Source: Spirochaetaceae bacterium (GTDB taxonomy: Bacteria > Spirochaetota > Spirochaetia > Treponematales > Breznakiellaceae). From it: a stretch of DNA of 5,097 nt. This document shows positions 1 to 5,090 of this stretch, in pieces. Position 1 is the first letter of the stretch, and the number at the start of each line of letters is the position of its first letter. The stretch covers positions 1 to 5,097 of the forward strand of contig JAITKQ010000097.1 of assembly GCA_031278295.1 (NCBI GenBank), read 5' to 3'. A program made the position numbers and the translations under genes. The notes beneath the pieces were generated by a model, which saw nothing but the letters and a program-made list of their open reading frames with translations, made no database searches and was not told where the DNA came from.

Positions 1-941
1 ACCGCCTCGACACCCTGAGAGAACTGGGTTATGCCCATGCCCCACAGTATAACGGAATGTTTGGAGCTTGCGTACTTCCGCGCGGTAAAGCGTATGTCGT
101 CCGCGGAAAGCCCTGTGATGCCCGCCGCGTACTCCGGCGTGTACTCCTTTACTATCGCCCAGAACTCGTCAAAGCCCTTCGTATGTTCCTTCACGAACTC
201 CCTGTCCATTAAGTTTTCGCTGATGATCACGTTGGCGAGTGAATTTACGAGCGCCACGTTCGTGCCGCCTTTTAACTGTAAATGCAGGTCCGATATGCGG
301 GCGGTTTCGGTGATGCGGGGGTCGGCGCAGATGATGTAACAGCCTTTTTCCTTGGCCCGTACGATCCGCCTCGCTACGATGGGATGGGATGCCGCCGCGT
401 TATAGCCTATATTGAAAATCACCTCGGCGTCCTCGATCTCAGGTATGGAAAGGGACATCGCCCCCTCCCCTATGGTCTGCCTGGAACCGGCGACGGACGC
501 CGCGTGGCAGATGCGGGCGCAGTGATCGACGTTATTCGTTCCCATGACGGCGCGGGCGAACTTCTGGGTGATATAACCGGCCTCGTTACCCGGTCCGCGG
601 GCCGAAGCGGCCGCGAGGAACGAGGCAGGCCCCCACTTTTCCTTTATCTTTTTGAAGTTGTCCGCGACAAATTTTATAGCCTCGTCCCAGCTGACAACTT
701 CGAGCGGCGATTTCTTGCCGCCCTTACGAATCATAGGCTCCCGTAAGCGTTTTGTAAGGATTTGCGGATCGTTTAGATAATCCCACCCGTACCAGCCTTT
801 CAAACAAGCCTTGCCGTCATTCGTCCTGCCTGCCACCGGATGAGCATCCAGTACCCTGTTGGCGTCTTTGTCGACGGTAAACAGTATCTGGCACCCTGCC
901 CCGCAGTAACAGCAGGTTGTTTGCACTTCTTTTATTGCCAT
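1..941 (-). CDS. fdhF: Formate dehydrogenase H, cysteine variant (N-terminal part, runs off the left edge)
   Basis: This is a molybdopterin / [4Fe-4S] oxidoreductase that interconverts formate and CO2. It resembles E. coli FdhF, the enzyme that works with a hydrogenase. The visible 313 residues align with E. coli FdhF almost end to end. The [4Fe-4S] cysteines are C10, C13, C17 and C46, followed by the conserved K48 in CLKGWYGW. The active-site stretch is CARICHAASVAG, with C145-H146 replacing the Sec140-His141 pair of E. coli. The molybdopterin-binding stretches GYNAAASHP (179-187) and DPRITETA (207-214) follow. The conserved arginine near residue 333 of E. coli and the rest of the roughly 715-residue family length lie outside the window. 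The ATG at 941 is chosen because AGGAGG lies 7 nt upstream and the N-terminus matches the family. No frameshift is seen. Termite-gut treponemes are known to carry Sec and Cys paralogues; this is a Cys type. Family call is very secure; its place in acetogenesis or hydrogen-linked metabolism is inferred. Confidence 0.96.
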   Translation of the reverse strand, partial: MAIKEVQTTCCYCGAGCQILFTVDKDANRVLDAHPVAGRTNDGKACLKGWYGWDYLNDPQILTKRLREPMIRKGGKKSPLEVVSWDEAIKFVADNFKKIKEKWGPASFLAAASARGPGNEAGYITQKFARAVMGTNNVDHCARICHAASVAGSRQTIGEGAMSLSIPEIEDAEVIFNIGYNAAASHPIVARRIVRAKEKGCYIICADPRITETARISDLHLQLKGGTNVALVNSLANVIISENLMDREFVKEHTKGFDEFWAIVKEYTPEYAAGITGLSADDIRFTARKYASSKHSVILWGMGITQFSQGVEA

Positions 942-948
942 TAAGTTT

Positions 949-954
949 CCTCCT
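949..954 (-). promoter_or_regulatory. Shine-Dalgarno of fdhF
   Basis: A full AGGAGG on the minus strand sits 7 nt before the ATG at 941. It is the strongest ribosome binding site in the window and fixes the fdhF start. Confidence 0.9.
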
Positions 955-958
955 GCAT

Positions 959-982
959 TATGCTAATGTTTTAACTAGCATA
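959..982 (-). promoter_or_regulatory. Perfect 7-bp dyad in the fdhF leader (candidate operator or leader hairpin)
   Basis: TATGCTA (959-965) and TAGCATA (976-982) are perfect inverted repeats separated by 10 nt. On the fdhF sense strand the dyad is preceded by a run of eight A and ends 4 nt before AGGAGG. It could be a repressor or activator site, or a weak mRNA hairpin next to the ribosome binding site. The symmetry is directly visible; the regulatory role is inferred from position. In T. primitia the Cys-type fdhF transcript is lowered by selenium, so this gene class is known to be regulated, but nothing here shows that this site responds to selenium. Confidence 0.45.
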
Positions 983-997
983 TTTTTTTTAAACTTC

Positions 998-1014
998 GTT
1001 ATAGTGATCGTAAC
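998..1014 (-). promoter_or_regulatory. Possible -10 element and small dyad upstream of fdhF
   Basis: On the minus strand TATAAC (forward 998-1003) is a 5/6 match to a sigma-70 -10 box. It would start a transcript near 991, giving a leader of about 50 nt that contains the 959-982 dyad. No good -35 box is found at 16-18 nt spacing (the hexamers there are AAAATT-like), so an activator or another sigma factor may be needed. The -10 lies inside a small dyad, GTTA-N9-TAAC. This is weak evidence and other starts are possible. Confidence 0.25.
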
Positions 1015-1212
1015 ACCGTAAATTTTCGTCCGCAACTATTTTGTACAAACAATTCGTAGGATTTCGGAGACTTTTACCACTCCCGGGCGGGATTTGTAAC
1101 AGTCGGGTTTTAGGATTTTGAGGGCTTCAAATTTGATTTTGGACGCATCCCGCCACTTCGCGCGGGTAACACCGGCGCACGAATGTCGGTAGCCGGGGCC
1201 CCAAGTTGGCCG

Positions 1213-1263
1213 GCGCCGACCCGGCGCTCCGCTAATCCCGCCCCCGTGCAGCGACCGCGGGAT
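1213..1263 (-). terminator. Two adjacent hairpins at the end of the TPR lipoprotein gene (possible transcript end)
   Basis: The first stem pairs 1235-1241 (ATCCCGC) with 1257-1263 (GCGGGAT), 7 bp with a 15-nt loop, and touches the last base of the TGA stop. The second pairs 1213-1218 (GCGCCG) with 1222-1227 (CGGCGC), a perfect 6-bp G+C stem with a 3-nt loop. Their place directly after the stop suggests transcript 3'-end protection or termination. However, no U-run follows on the minus strand, so this is not a standard intrinsic terminator. Confidence 0.3.
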
Positions 1264-2339
1264 CAGAATCTTTCTCCGTAGTAAACGCCGGCCCATTCCC
1301 AGCGTCCGTGTATGTCGGGGTCAAGCGGGAAATAGATTTTTCGGAAGTATAAGTACCATATCGGGGTGAACTGCGACCAGCCCCAGGTGCGGAGGTACGC
1401 TTCGTTTGAGTTGGAACCTTCACTGAGGCTGTCGGAATAGTGCAGTTTTCCGCTGCGGAACGAGGAAAGGTTGAATTCCGCCATACCGGAATCATCGCTG
1501 TCGGCCTGTACCCAGGAGCGGGCAAAAAAATTGACGCGGGCACGGTACTGCCATAGATTCCAGGTGTTTCCATCGTCCAGGTTGCGTTTTATCGTTTCAA
1601 CCAGTGAATCAAGACTTTCAAAGGTCCAGTTTTTTGCGGAATTGTTAAAGTCAACCATCTGCTTGGCATAGGTGTAAGCGTTGGGGAAGCCCGGTACTAC
1701 CGTACCGTAGTAGTTTAAAAACTGGGTATAGGACGAAATGGCGCGGGGCCAGTCGCCAACCTCTTCGTAAGTCTGTCCCAGCATGAACCATGTTATGCCG
1801 GGGTCTTTCTGATCCTGAAAACGTGAAAGCAGTTTCTCGTAACACCAAATTTTTTGTTCCGGCTTTTTTTCAAGGTTTATCAGCTGCTGTAGGCAAACCC
1901 GGTGTATGGATTCTCCCCGGACGATAAGATCGGGATAGTTTTTTACAATCATGTTGAAAAACAGCGCGGCTACAGGCGGGGCGTCCTGCTCCATATAGGC
2001 ATAGGCGATCATAAACAGGTAGTAAGTGTTGAAAGGATCGTCAGGGTGCTTGCCCACCCAGTCGGAAAGGAAGTTTATGAGGCGGCCATAATCATTTAAG
2101 CGCCTATACTCGTTGGCTAACTCGCGTACCAGCGAAAAACGCACCGCGCCCTCGTCGTCTTCCCGTGACAGCAGGGCGAAAAGGTTGTTCAAAACGTCCT
2201 TTTCCTCGCGCGTTCCGTTGGTAAAGTACAGGCGGGGGTAGTTTTTTTCATTCACCTCGCTACCGCACATTATTAGGGCTACCAGCAGCAGAAGCCCAAA
2301 CGGGGTGAATGTCGCGTAAAATTTCCGCATTGAAATCAC
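1263..2339 (-). CDS. TPR-type lipoprotein, 358 aa, function unknown
   Basis: The N-terminus has a basic residue and a hydrophobic stretch (about residues 12-24) ending at C25 in LIMC. This fits a loose spirochaete lipobox, though Met just before the Cys is unusual. The protein is probably exported and lipid-anchored, facing the periplasm or surface. Residues about 64-219 form four degenerate TPR-like helical pairs; the clearest is 180-214, with GQTYEEVGDWPRAISSYTQF. The C-terminal third (about 255-358) is not TPR-like and is rich in Trp, Tyr and Phe, for example around WGWSQF, WYLYF and RWEWAGVYY, ending at GERF. The start is taken as GTG at 2339 because AAAGGA lies 8 nt before it; an ATG three codons in (2330) has the same motif 17 nt away. 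It is divergent from a membrane protein and a second TPR lipoprotein, so a shared envelope role is plausible. TPRs mediate protein contacts; the partner is unknown. Confidence 0.88.
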   Translation of the reverse strand: MISMRKFYATFTPFGLLLLVALIMCGSEVNEKNYPRLYFTNGTREEKDVLNNLFALLSREDDEGAVRFSLVRELANEYRRLNDYGRLINFLSDWVGKHPDDPFNTYYLFMIAYAYMEQDAPPVAALFFNMIVKNYPDLIVRGESIHRVCLQQLINLEKKPEQKIWCYEKLLSRFQDQKDPGITWFMLGQTYEEVGDWPRAISSYTQFLNYYGTVVPGFPNAYTYAKQMVDFNNSAKNWTFESLDSLVETIKRNLDDGNTWNLWQYRARVNFFARSWVQADSDDSGMAEFNLSSFRSGKLHYSDSLSEGSNSNEAYLRTWGWSQFTPIWYLYFRKIYFPLDPDIHGRWEWAGVYYGERF

Positions 2340-2358
2340 GGCTTTTATCCTTTATACT
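2330..2358 (+). promoter_or_regulatory. Sigma-70 type promoter for the plus-strand operon, overlapping the divergent gene start
   Basis: TTGAAA (2330-2335), a 17-nt spacer and TATACT (2353-2358) make a near-consensus promoter, 5/6 in each box by eye. Transcription would begin about 7 nt after the -10 box, at or next to the A of the ATG at 2365. That predicts a leaderless mRNA and explains why no Shine-Dalgarno precedes this gene. The -35 box covers the first codons of the divergent lipoprotein gene, so the two transcription units probably interfere with or balance each other. The boxes are seen; the start point is inferred. Confidence 0.6.
2348..2353 (-). promoter_or_regulatory. Shine-Dalgarno deciding a GTG start
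   Basis: AAAGGA on the minus strand lies 8 nt before the GTG at 2339 and 17 nt before the in-frame ATG at 2330. The spacing favours the GTG as start of the TPR lipoprotein gene. Confidence 0.6.
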
Positions 2359-2364
2359 TGCATT

Positions 2365-2907
2365 ATGCGACACGGAATTGGAAGAAGAAAAATTGCCCGT
2401 ATCATGTTTTATGTAGGAATCGCCCTTTCGCTGTCCGGCAGCACTTTTTTGATGTTGAGCTTTGCCTCAATCACAGGTATGCAAATTATAGGCTCTTTCC
2501 TGCTTCTTATTATCGGCGGTTTTTGTGTATTTTTTGCGATAAAATTACGGCGGCGATCGTTGTACCTCTTTTTTGCCGCTTTCCTTACCCTGCTGGGGCT
2601 TTTTTTGCTGTTCAAGGTAAGCGGAGTCCTCAAGCTGACCCTGAAACAGAGCTGGCCGCTGCTCTCCGTGTTTTCCGGCATCGCGTTGCTGCTTGCCGGA
2701 AGCCACCGTTATGGCAGCATACGCCGGATCTACCTGATACCGTCAGTCGCGTTGATGGTTCTGGGGGGCTTTTTGCTTCTTTTTTCACTGAAGATAACTT
2801 CTTTTTCGTTTAGGCAATTTGTGCTGGACTGGTGTCCCGTGGTGTTCGTCATGTCCGGCATTATGCTGATTCTGTTTTCCATCAGCGGCAATAAAGAGCG
2901 TATGTAG
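2365..2907 (+). CDS. Six-helix integral membrane protein built from repeated helical hairpins, 180 aa
   Basis: Predicted membrane helices by hydrophobicity lie at about residues 12-32, 39-60, 65-84, 97-112, 121-142 and 155-173. Basic clusters (RRK 7-9, KLRRR 60-64, RR 120-121) mark probable cytoplasmic ends. The helices fall into repeated hairpins. Residues 66-113 and 123-174 align well (YL..A...LG.FLLF, then W-P or W-C-P, then V.SGI.L.L), and 16-59 looks like a more distant copy. The W-P plus glycine-rich helix style resembles the small membrane modules of LiaI/LiaF-like (DUF5668-type) proteins, but I cannot confirm membership. No catalytic motif is seen. The start at ATG 2365 has no Shine-Dalgarno but fits a leaderless transcript; ATG at 2404 (residue 14) is the alternative. 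The gene ends 7 nt before the next gene, indicating an operon with it. Coding is secure, function unknown. Confidence 0.85.
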   Translation: MRHGIGRRKIARIMFYVGIALSLSGSTFLMLSFASITGMQIIGSFLLLIIGGFCVFFAIKLRRRSLYLFFAAFLTLLGLFLLFKVSGVLKLTLKQSWPLLSVFSGIALLLAGSHRYGSIRRIYLIPSVALMVLGGFLLLFSLKITSFSFRQFVLDWCPVVFVMSGIMLILFSISGNKERM

Positions 2908-2914
2908 ACGTATC

Positions 2915-4663
2915 ATGGTTTCCCGAAAAAAGGACAGGTATGTTACGTATCGTATGCGCCTGTGGGCAGGCGCCTTTTCGCTGCTGTTGTTTTCCTGTTC
3001 CGGAGCGGCGCAGGTTCGTGAAGTCGCGATAGACAGGCCGCGCCCCGAGCCCAGGCCGGCCCAGCCTTTTCAACAGGCTAGGACGAGGGAAAACACCGGC
3101 GGCGGAATCGCCGCCGGTGTACGGTCCCTTTGCGACAAGGGCTCTTTTTCCGCGCTGAAGGAAGCGATCACGCTGCTGCGGCAGGACAACATAAACGAAT
3201 CGGAGTTCGGCAGGGTAATGAACGCCGTAGCGGTTACACTGCTGGAAAAGGTGTACGGTGAGCCGGCTGAAAATACAGATCCGCCCAAGAATCACCTGTA
3301 CAGCAAAATACTGAGCGAGGCGGCCCGCGGGGTTTACCGTGAACCGCCGCCCGCCTCAGATGATTACCTTGAAAATGTGCTGCCCTTCCTGGCCCTGCTG
3401 GATAGCACCGCGCAGAGCCGCTTTATCGCCGCGCGGCCGGATTTGGAGAAAGCTCAACGCTTAAACCCGGAGGGGACGCTTGCCCCCTACTTTCTGGGTT
3501 TTGCTTCGGAACGTACGGAAAGGTGGGACGACGCGCTTGACATGTACTCCAAGGCGCTGTCCCTCGACCCGGACTGCTACCCGGCCGCTTTTGGCGTGGC
3601 CCGTATCCTACAGAATCGCGGGCAAAATGCCGACGCGATCGAAATGCTTGCCGGTTTGAGCGAAAGGTGCCCGGACAGCATTGTTATAAAACACCGGCTT
3701 GTCAGCGCCTATTTTCGTGAAAACGACTGGGTAAACGCCGCCCGGGTGATCGACGAGGCCCTGTTAAAAAATCCCGAGGACCCGTCCCTGTCGCTGCTAC
3801 GCGCCCGTGTACTGTTTGAAAACGGTCAATTTGTTCAGGCGCAGGCCATTTTGAATAAATTCTCGGCGGAAAACCCGGAAAACCGCGATTACCTGTTGCT
3901 ACGCGCACGGCTTCAGAACGAAGGTTTCAGGAACAGGGAAAACGCGGTAAATATTTTGCGCCCGCTATACAAGTTGAATCCGGCTGATTTTCCGGTTGCG
4001 TTGTACCTTACGCGGCTGCTGCTCGAATCGGATAACGCGGCAGAACATACCGATGGCGCACAGATGCTCCAAACCCTGATGCGTCCGCTGCGGACCGGGG
4101 AAGGTATACCCATAGCCGTCATACAGCTTGCTTCGGAGGACGCGGTGCGGCGCGGCGATTGGGAGGAGGCGCGTAAATACCAGGACAGAATCCTGGAGGA
4201 ACGGGGCGGGCCAGCCACCCTTGTGAACGCTTTTAAGGTTGAGCAGGGTTTAGGCAACAAAAGCGCCGCGCTTGCTTTGGCGCAGGAGTTAATACGGGAC
4301 TATCCTGATGATGAGGACGGCAGGATAGCGTACATTGAAGCCCTGATGGATTCGGGCAGGCATGGGGAGGCGTTACGTTTGATAGACGCCCGTATCGTTG
4401 CGCTTGGACCCGGAGTTTACAAGAGCCGCTACTATTACCTCCGCGGCATGCTGCACGGTGAATTCGACGCCGCCATCAGCGACTTCCGCGCCAGCCTGTT
4501 TGAAAATCCGCGCAACCTTGACGCGCTCAAAGCCCTGATCTCCCTGTACCACAAACGACACGACGAACGGCACGCGGTTTACTACCTGCGTCAAGCCCTG
4601 GCCATTGCCCCAAGGGACCCGACGCTGCTTCAGTATCAAAAAGACTACGAAGGCAGGATGTAG
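2915..4663 (+). CDS. Large TPR-repeat lipoprotein, 582 aa
   Basis: The N-terminus (basic residues, hydrophobic stretch 16-27, then LFSC with C28) reads as a lipoprotein signal, so the mature protein is probably lipid-anchored outside the cytoplasmic membrane. A Pro/Arg-rich and Gly-rich linker follows (about 35-70). A helical region comes next (about 75-175), then an array of about ten TPRs from about 188 to 569. The clearest TPRs are 188-221 (WDDALDMYSKALSLDPD), 256-289 (NDWVNAARVIDEALLKNPED), 290-323, 467-499 (GRHGEALRLI) and 536-569 (HAVYYLRQALAIAPRDP). Such arrays act as scaffolds; the partner is unknown. It starts 7 nt after the membrane protein gene, so translation is probably coupled. 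The start at ATG 2915 has no good Shine-Dalgarno; ATG 2954 (residue 14) would give a short classical lipoprotein signal and is a real alternative. A perfect 12-bp hairpin lies in the linker coding DNA at 3093-3120. Coding and TPR calls are secure; biological role is not known. Confidence 0.92.
   Translation: MVSRKKDRYVTYRMRLWAGAFSLLLFSCSGAAQVREVAIDRPRPEPRPAQPFQQARTRENTGGGIAAGVRSLCDKGSFSALKEAITLLRQDNINESEFGRVMNAVAVTLLEKVYGEPAENTDPPKNHLYSKILSEAARGVYREPPPASDDYLENVLPFLALLDSTAQSRFIAARPDLEKAQRLNPEGTLAPYFLGFASERTERWDDALDMYSKALSLDPDCYPAAFGVARILQNRGQNADAIEMLAGLSERCPDSIVIKHRLVSAYFRENDWVNAARVIDEALLKNPEDPSLSLLRARVLFENGQFVQAQAILNKFSAENPENRDYLLLRARLQNEGFRNRENAVNILRPLYKLNPADFPVALYLTRLLLESDNAAEHTDGAQMLQTLMRPLRTGEGIPIAVIQLASEDAVRRGDWEEARKYQDRILEERGGPATLVNAFKVEQGLGNKSAALALAQELIRDYPDDEDGRIAYIEALMDSGRHGEALRLIDARIVALGPGVYKSRYYYLRGMLHGEFDAAISDFRASLFENPRNLDALKALISLYHKRHDERHAVYYLRQALAIAPRDPTLLQYQKDYEGRM
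3093..3120 (+). repeat. Perfect 12-bp inverted repeat (GAAT loop) inside the TPR lipoprotein gene
   Basis: Bases 3093-3104 (ACACCGGCGGCG) pair with 3109-3120 (CGCCGCCGGTGT) around the 4-nt loop GAAT. All 12 pairs are Watson-Crick and 10 are G-C. It lies about 180 nt into the gene and encodes the Gly/Ala-rich linker between the lipid anchor and the helical domain (residues about 60-69). No U-run follows, so it is not a standard terminator. Its effect on transcript or translation is unknown. Confidence 0.85.
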
Positions 4664-4666
4664 ATC

Positions 4667-4697
4667 GGGACGCCGGCGCGAAGCGTTCCATAATTTT
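4667..4697 (+). terminator. Candidate intrinsic terminator of the plus-strand operon
   Basis: GGGACGC (4667-4673) pairs with GCGTTCC (4683-4689), 7 bp with one G-U pair and a 9-nt loop, followed by ATAATTTT. It begins 3 nt after the TAG stop of the TPR lipoprotein gene. The U-run is short and broken, so termination may be partial. Confidence 0.4.
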
Positions 4698-4916
4698 GCC
4701 TACCGCGCTATCCCGGCGGATGAACGCATAGAATCGCATACCGCCCGCTTACACGTCATAGCGGAGAAAAAGGCTTCAAATGGCAAGCGTTAAGGTATTT
4801 ATGATCTGTATGAAAAGGCTATCCCCGGTCCGACGGGGACGGGGAGCCGGAGACTGGCGGTTATCCCTGAGTTCCGTGATTCCTGATTTGGTTTTTCCAT
4901 AAATTTATTCTGCCAT

Positions 4917-4950
4917 GGGGTTTAATACCCCGCCCCTTGGGGCGGTTAAA
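4917..4950. repeat. Palindromic intergenic element with two competing foldings
   Basis: TTTAA (4921-4925) and CCGCCC (4930-4935) pair with GGGCGG (4940-4945) and TTAAA (4946-4950) around a CTTG loop, leaving TACC (4926-4929) as a one-sided bulge. The same DNA can instead form GGGGT (4917-4921) with ACCCC (4927-4931). The element looks like a longer perfect palindrome that has lost four bases on one side. It may be a dispersed repeat or a bidirectional transcript end; only the symmetry is directly seen. Confidence 0.55.
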
Positions 4951-4994
4951 ATCAGCAACACCGACAAAAATTGGTAGTAAACCATTGCCTCCTA

Positions 4995-5051
4995 CCGCGT
5001 GATTGGCGCGCCGCAGGCGCCCCAATCAGCGGCAAGCCGCAGAGCAGCTTG
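4995..5051. repeat. Strong long hairpin followed by a smaller one
   Basis: CCGC (4995-4998), bulged G 4999, TGATTGG (5000-5006), C-C mismatch, and GCGCC (5008-5012) pair with GGCGC (5016-5020), CCAATCA (5022-5028) and GCGG (5029-5032) around a GCA loop, 16 bp in all. Next to it CAAGC (5033-5037) pairs with GCTTG (5047-5051). GCGG at 5029-5032 can also pair with CCGC at 5037-5040, so alternative folds exist. No U-run follows on either strand. It could be a REP-like repeat or the structured end of an RNA. Confidence 0.6.
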
Positions 5052-5090
5052 TCTTACAGAACGAACCGTGTAAATAATTCAACGTTTACA
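5049..5090 (+). promoter_or_regulatory. Possible promoter and operator for a gene beyond the right edge
   Basis: TTGTCT (5049-5054), an 18-nt spacer and AATAAT (5073-5078) are a moderate sigma-70 match. A dyad TGTAAA (5069-5074) - N10 - TTTACA (5085-5090) covers the -10 box and the likely start point, a typical repressor position. No gene is visible in the last 7 bases, so the target is unknown. Confidence 0.25.

Larger units (their letters stand above)
942..1262. other. 321-nt intergenic region between the TPR lipoprotein gene and fdhF
   Basis: No convincing gene lies here. The right part (about 1141-1262) is very G+C-rich and full of short self-complementary stretches: CCCGC/GCGGG at 1149-1153 and 1162-1166, GGGGCCCC at 1195-1202, and hairpins at 1213-1263. 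The left part (about 955-1140) is A+T-rich, with TCCCG-GG-CGGGA at 1081-1092, CAAATTTG at 1128-1135 and TTTGTACAAA at 1040-1049. A minus-strand open frame crosses it (1296 down to 1036), but it begins inside the lipoprotein gene in another frame and has no ribosome binding site, so I treat it as non-coding. The sharp composition change suggests an inserted or repeat-derived segment; that is inference. Confidence 0.6.

Noticed and set aside
450..509. Possible SECIS element downstream of the catalytic codon
   Set aside because: The catalytic codon is TGC, not TGA, so no selenocysteine insertion is needed, and I saw no convincing hairpin in the expected place.
282..746. Long plus-strand open frame opposite fdhF (about 154 codons)
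   Set aside because: It lies wholly antisense to a clearly conserved formate dehydrogenase and has no recognisable domain; it is a shadow of the codon bias of fdhF.
959..990. Dyad followed by eight T on the plus strand, resembling an intrinsic terminator
   Set aside because: The stem is A+T-rich and weak, and no plus-strand gene lies upstream of it; position before fdhF fits a leader or operator better.
1036..1296. Minus-strand open frame of 86 codons spanning the end of the TPR lipoprotein gene and the intergenic region
   Set aside because: It starts inside the lipoprotein gene in another frame, lacks a ribosome binding site and has no recognisable domain. I treat the DNA as intergenic or repeat-derived.
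4605..4793. Plus-strand open frame of 62 codons over the end of the TPR gene
   Set aside because: The only start is a TTG inside the TPR gene, there is no ribosome binding site, and its first third is the TPR gene in another frame. A decayed gene end at 4664-4793 cannot be excluded.
4905..4985. Minus-strand small open frame of 26 codons preceded by AGGAGG
   Set aside because: The AGGAGG is only 2 nt from the ATG, too close for normal initiation, and the frame runs through the palindromic element at 4917-4950, so it is more likely a repeat than a peptide gene.
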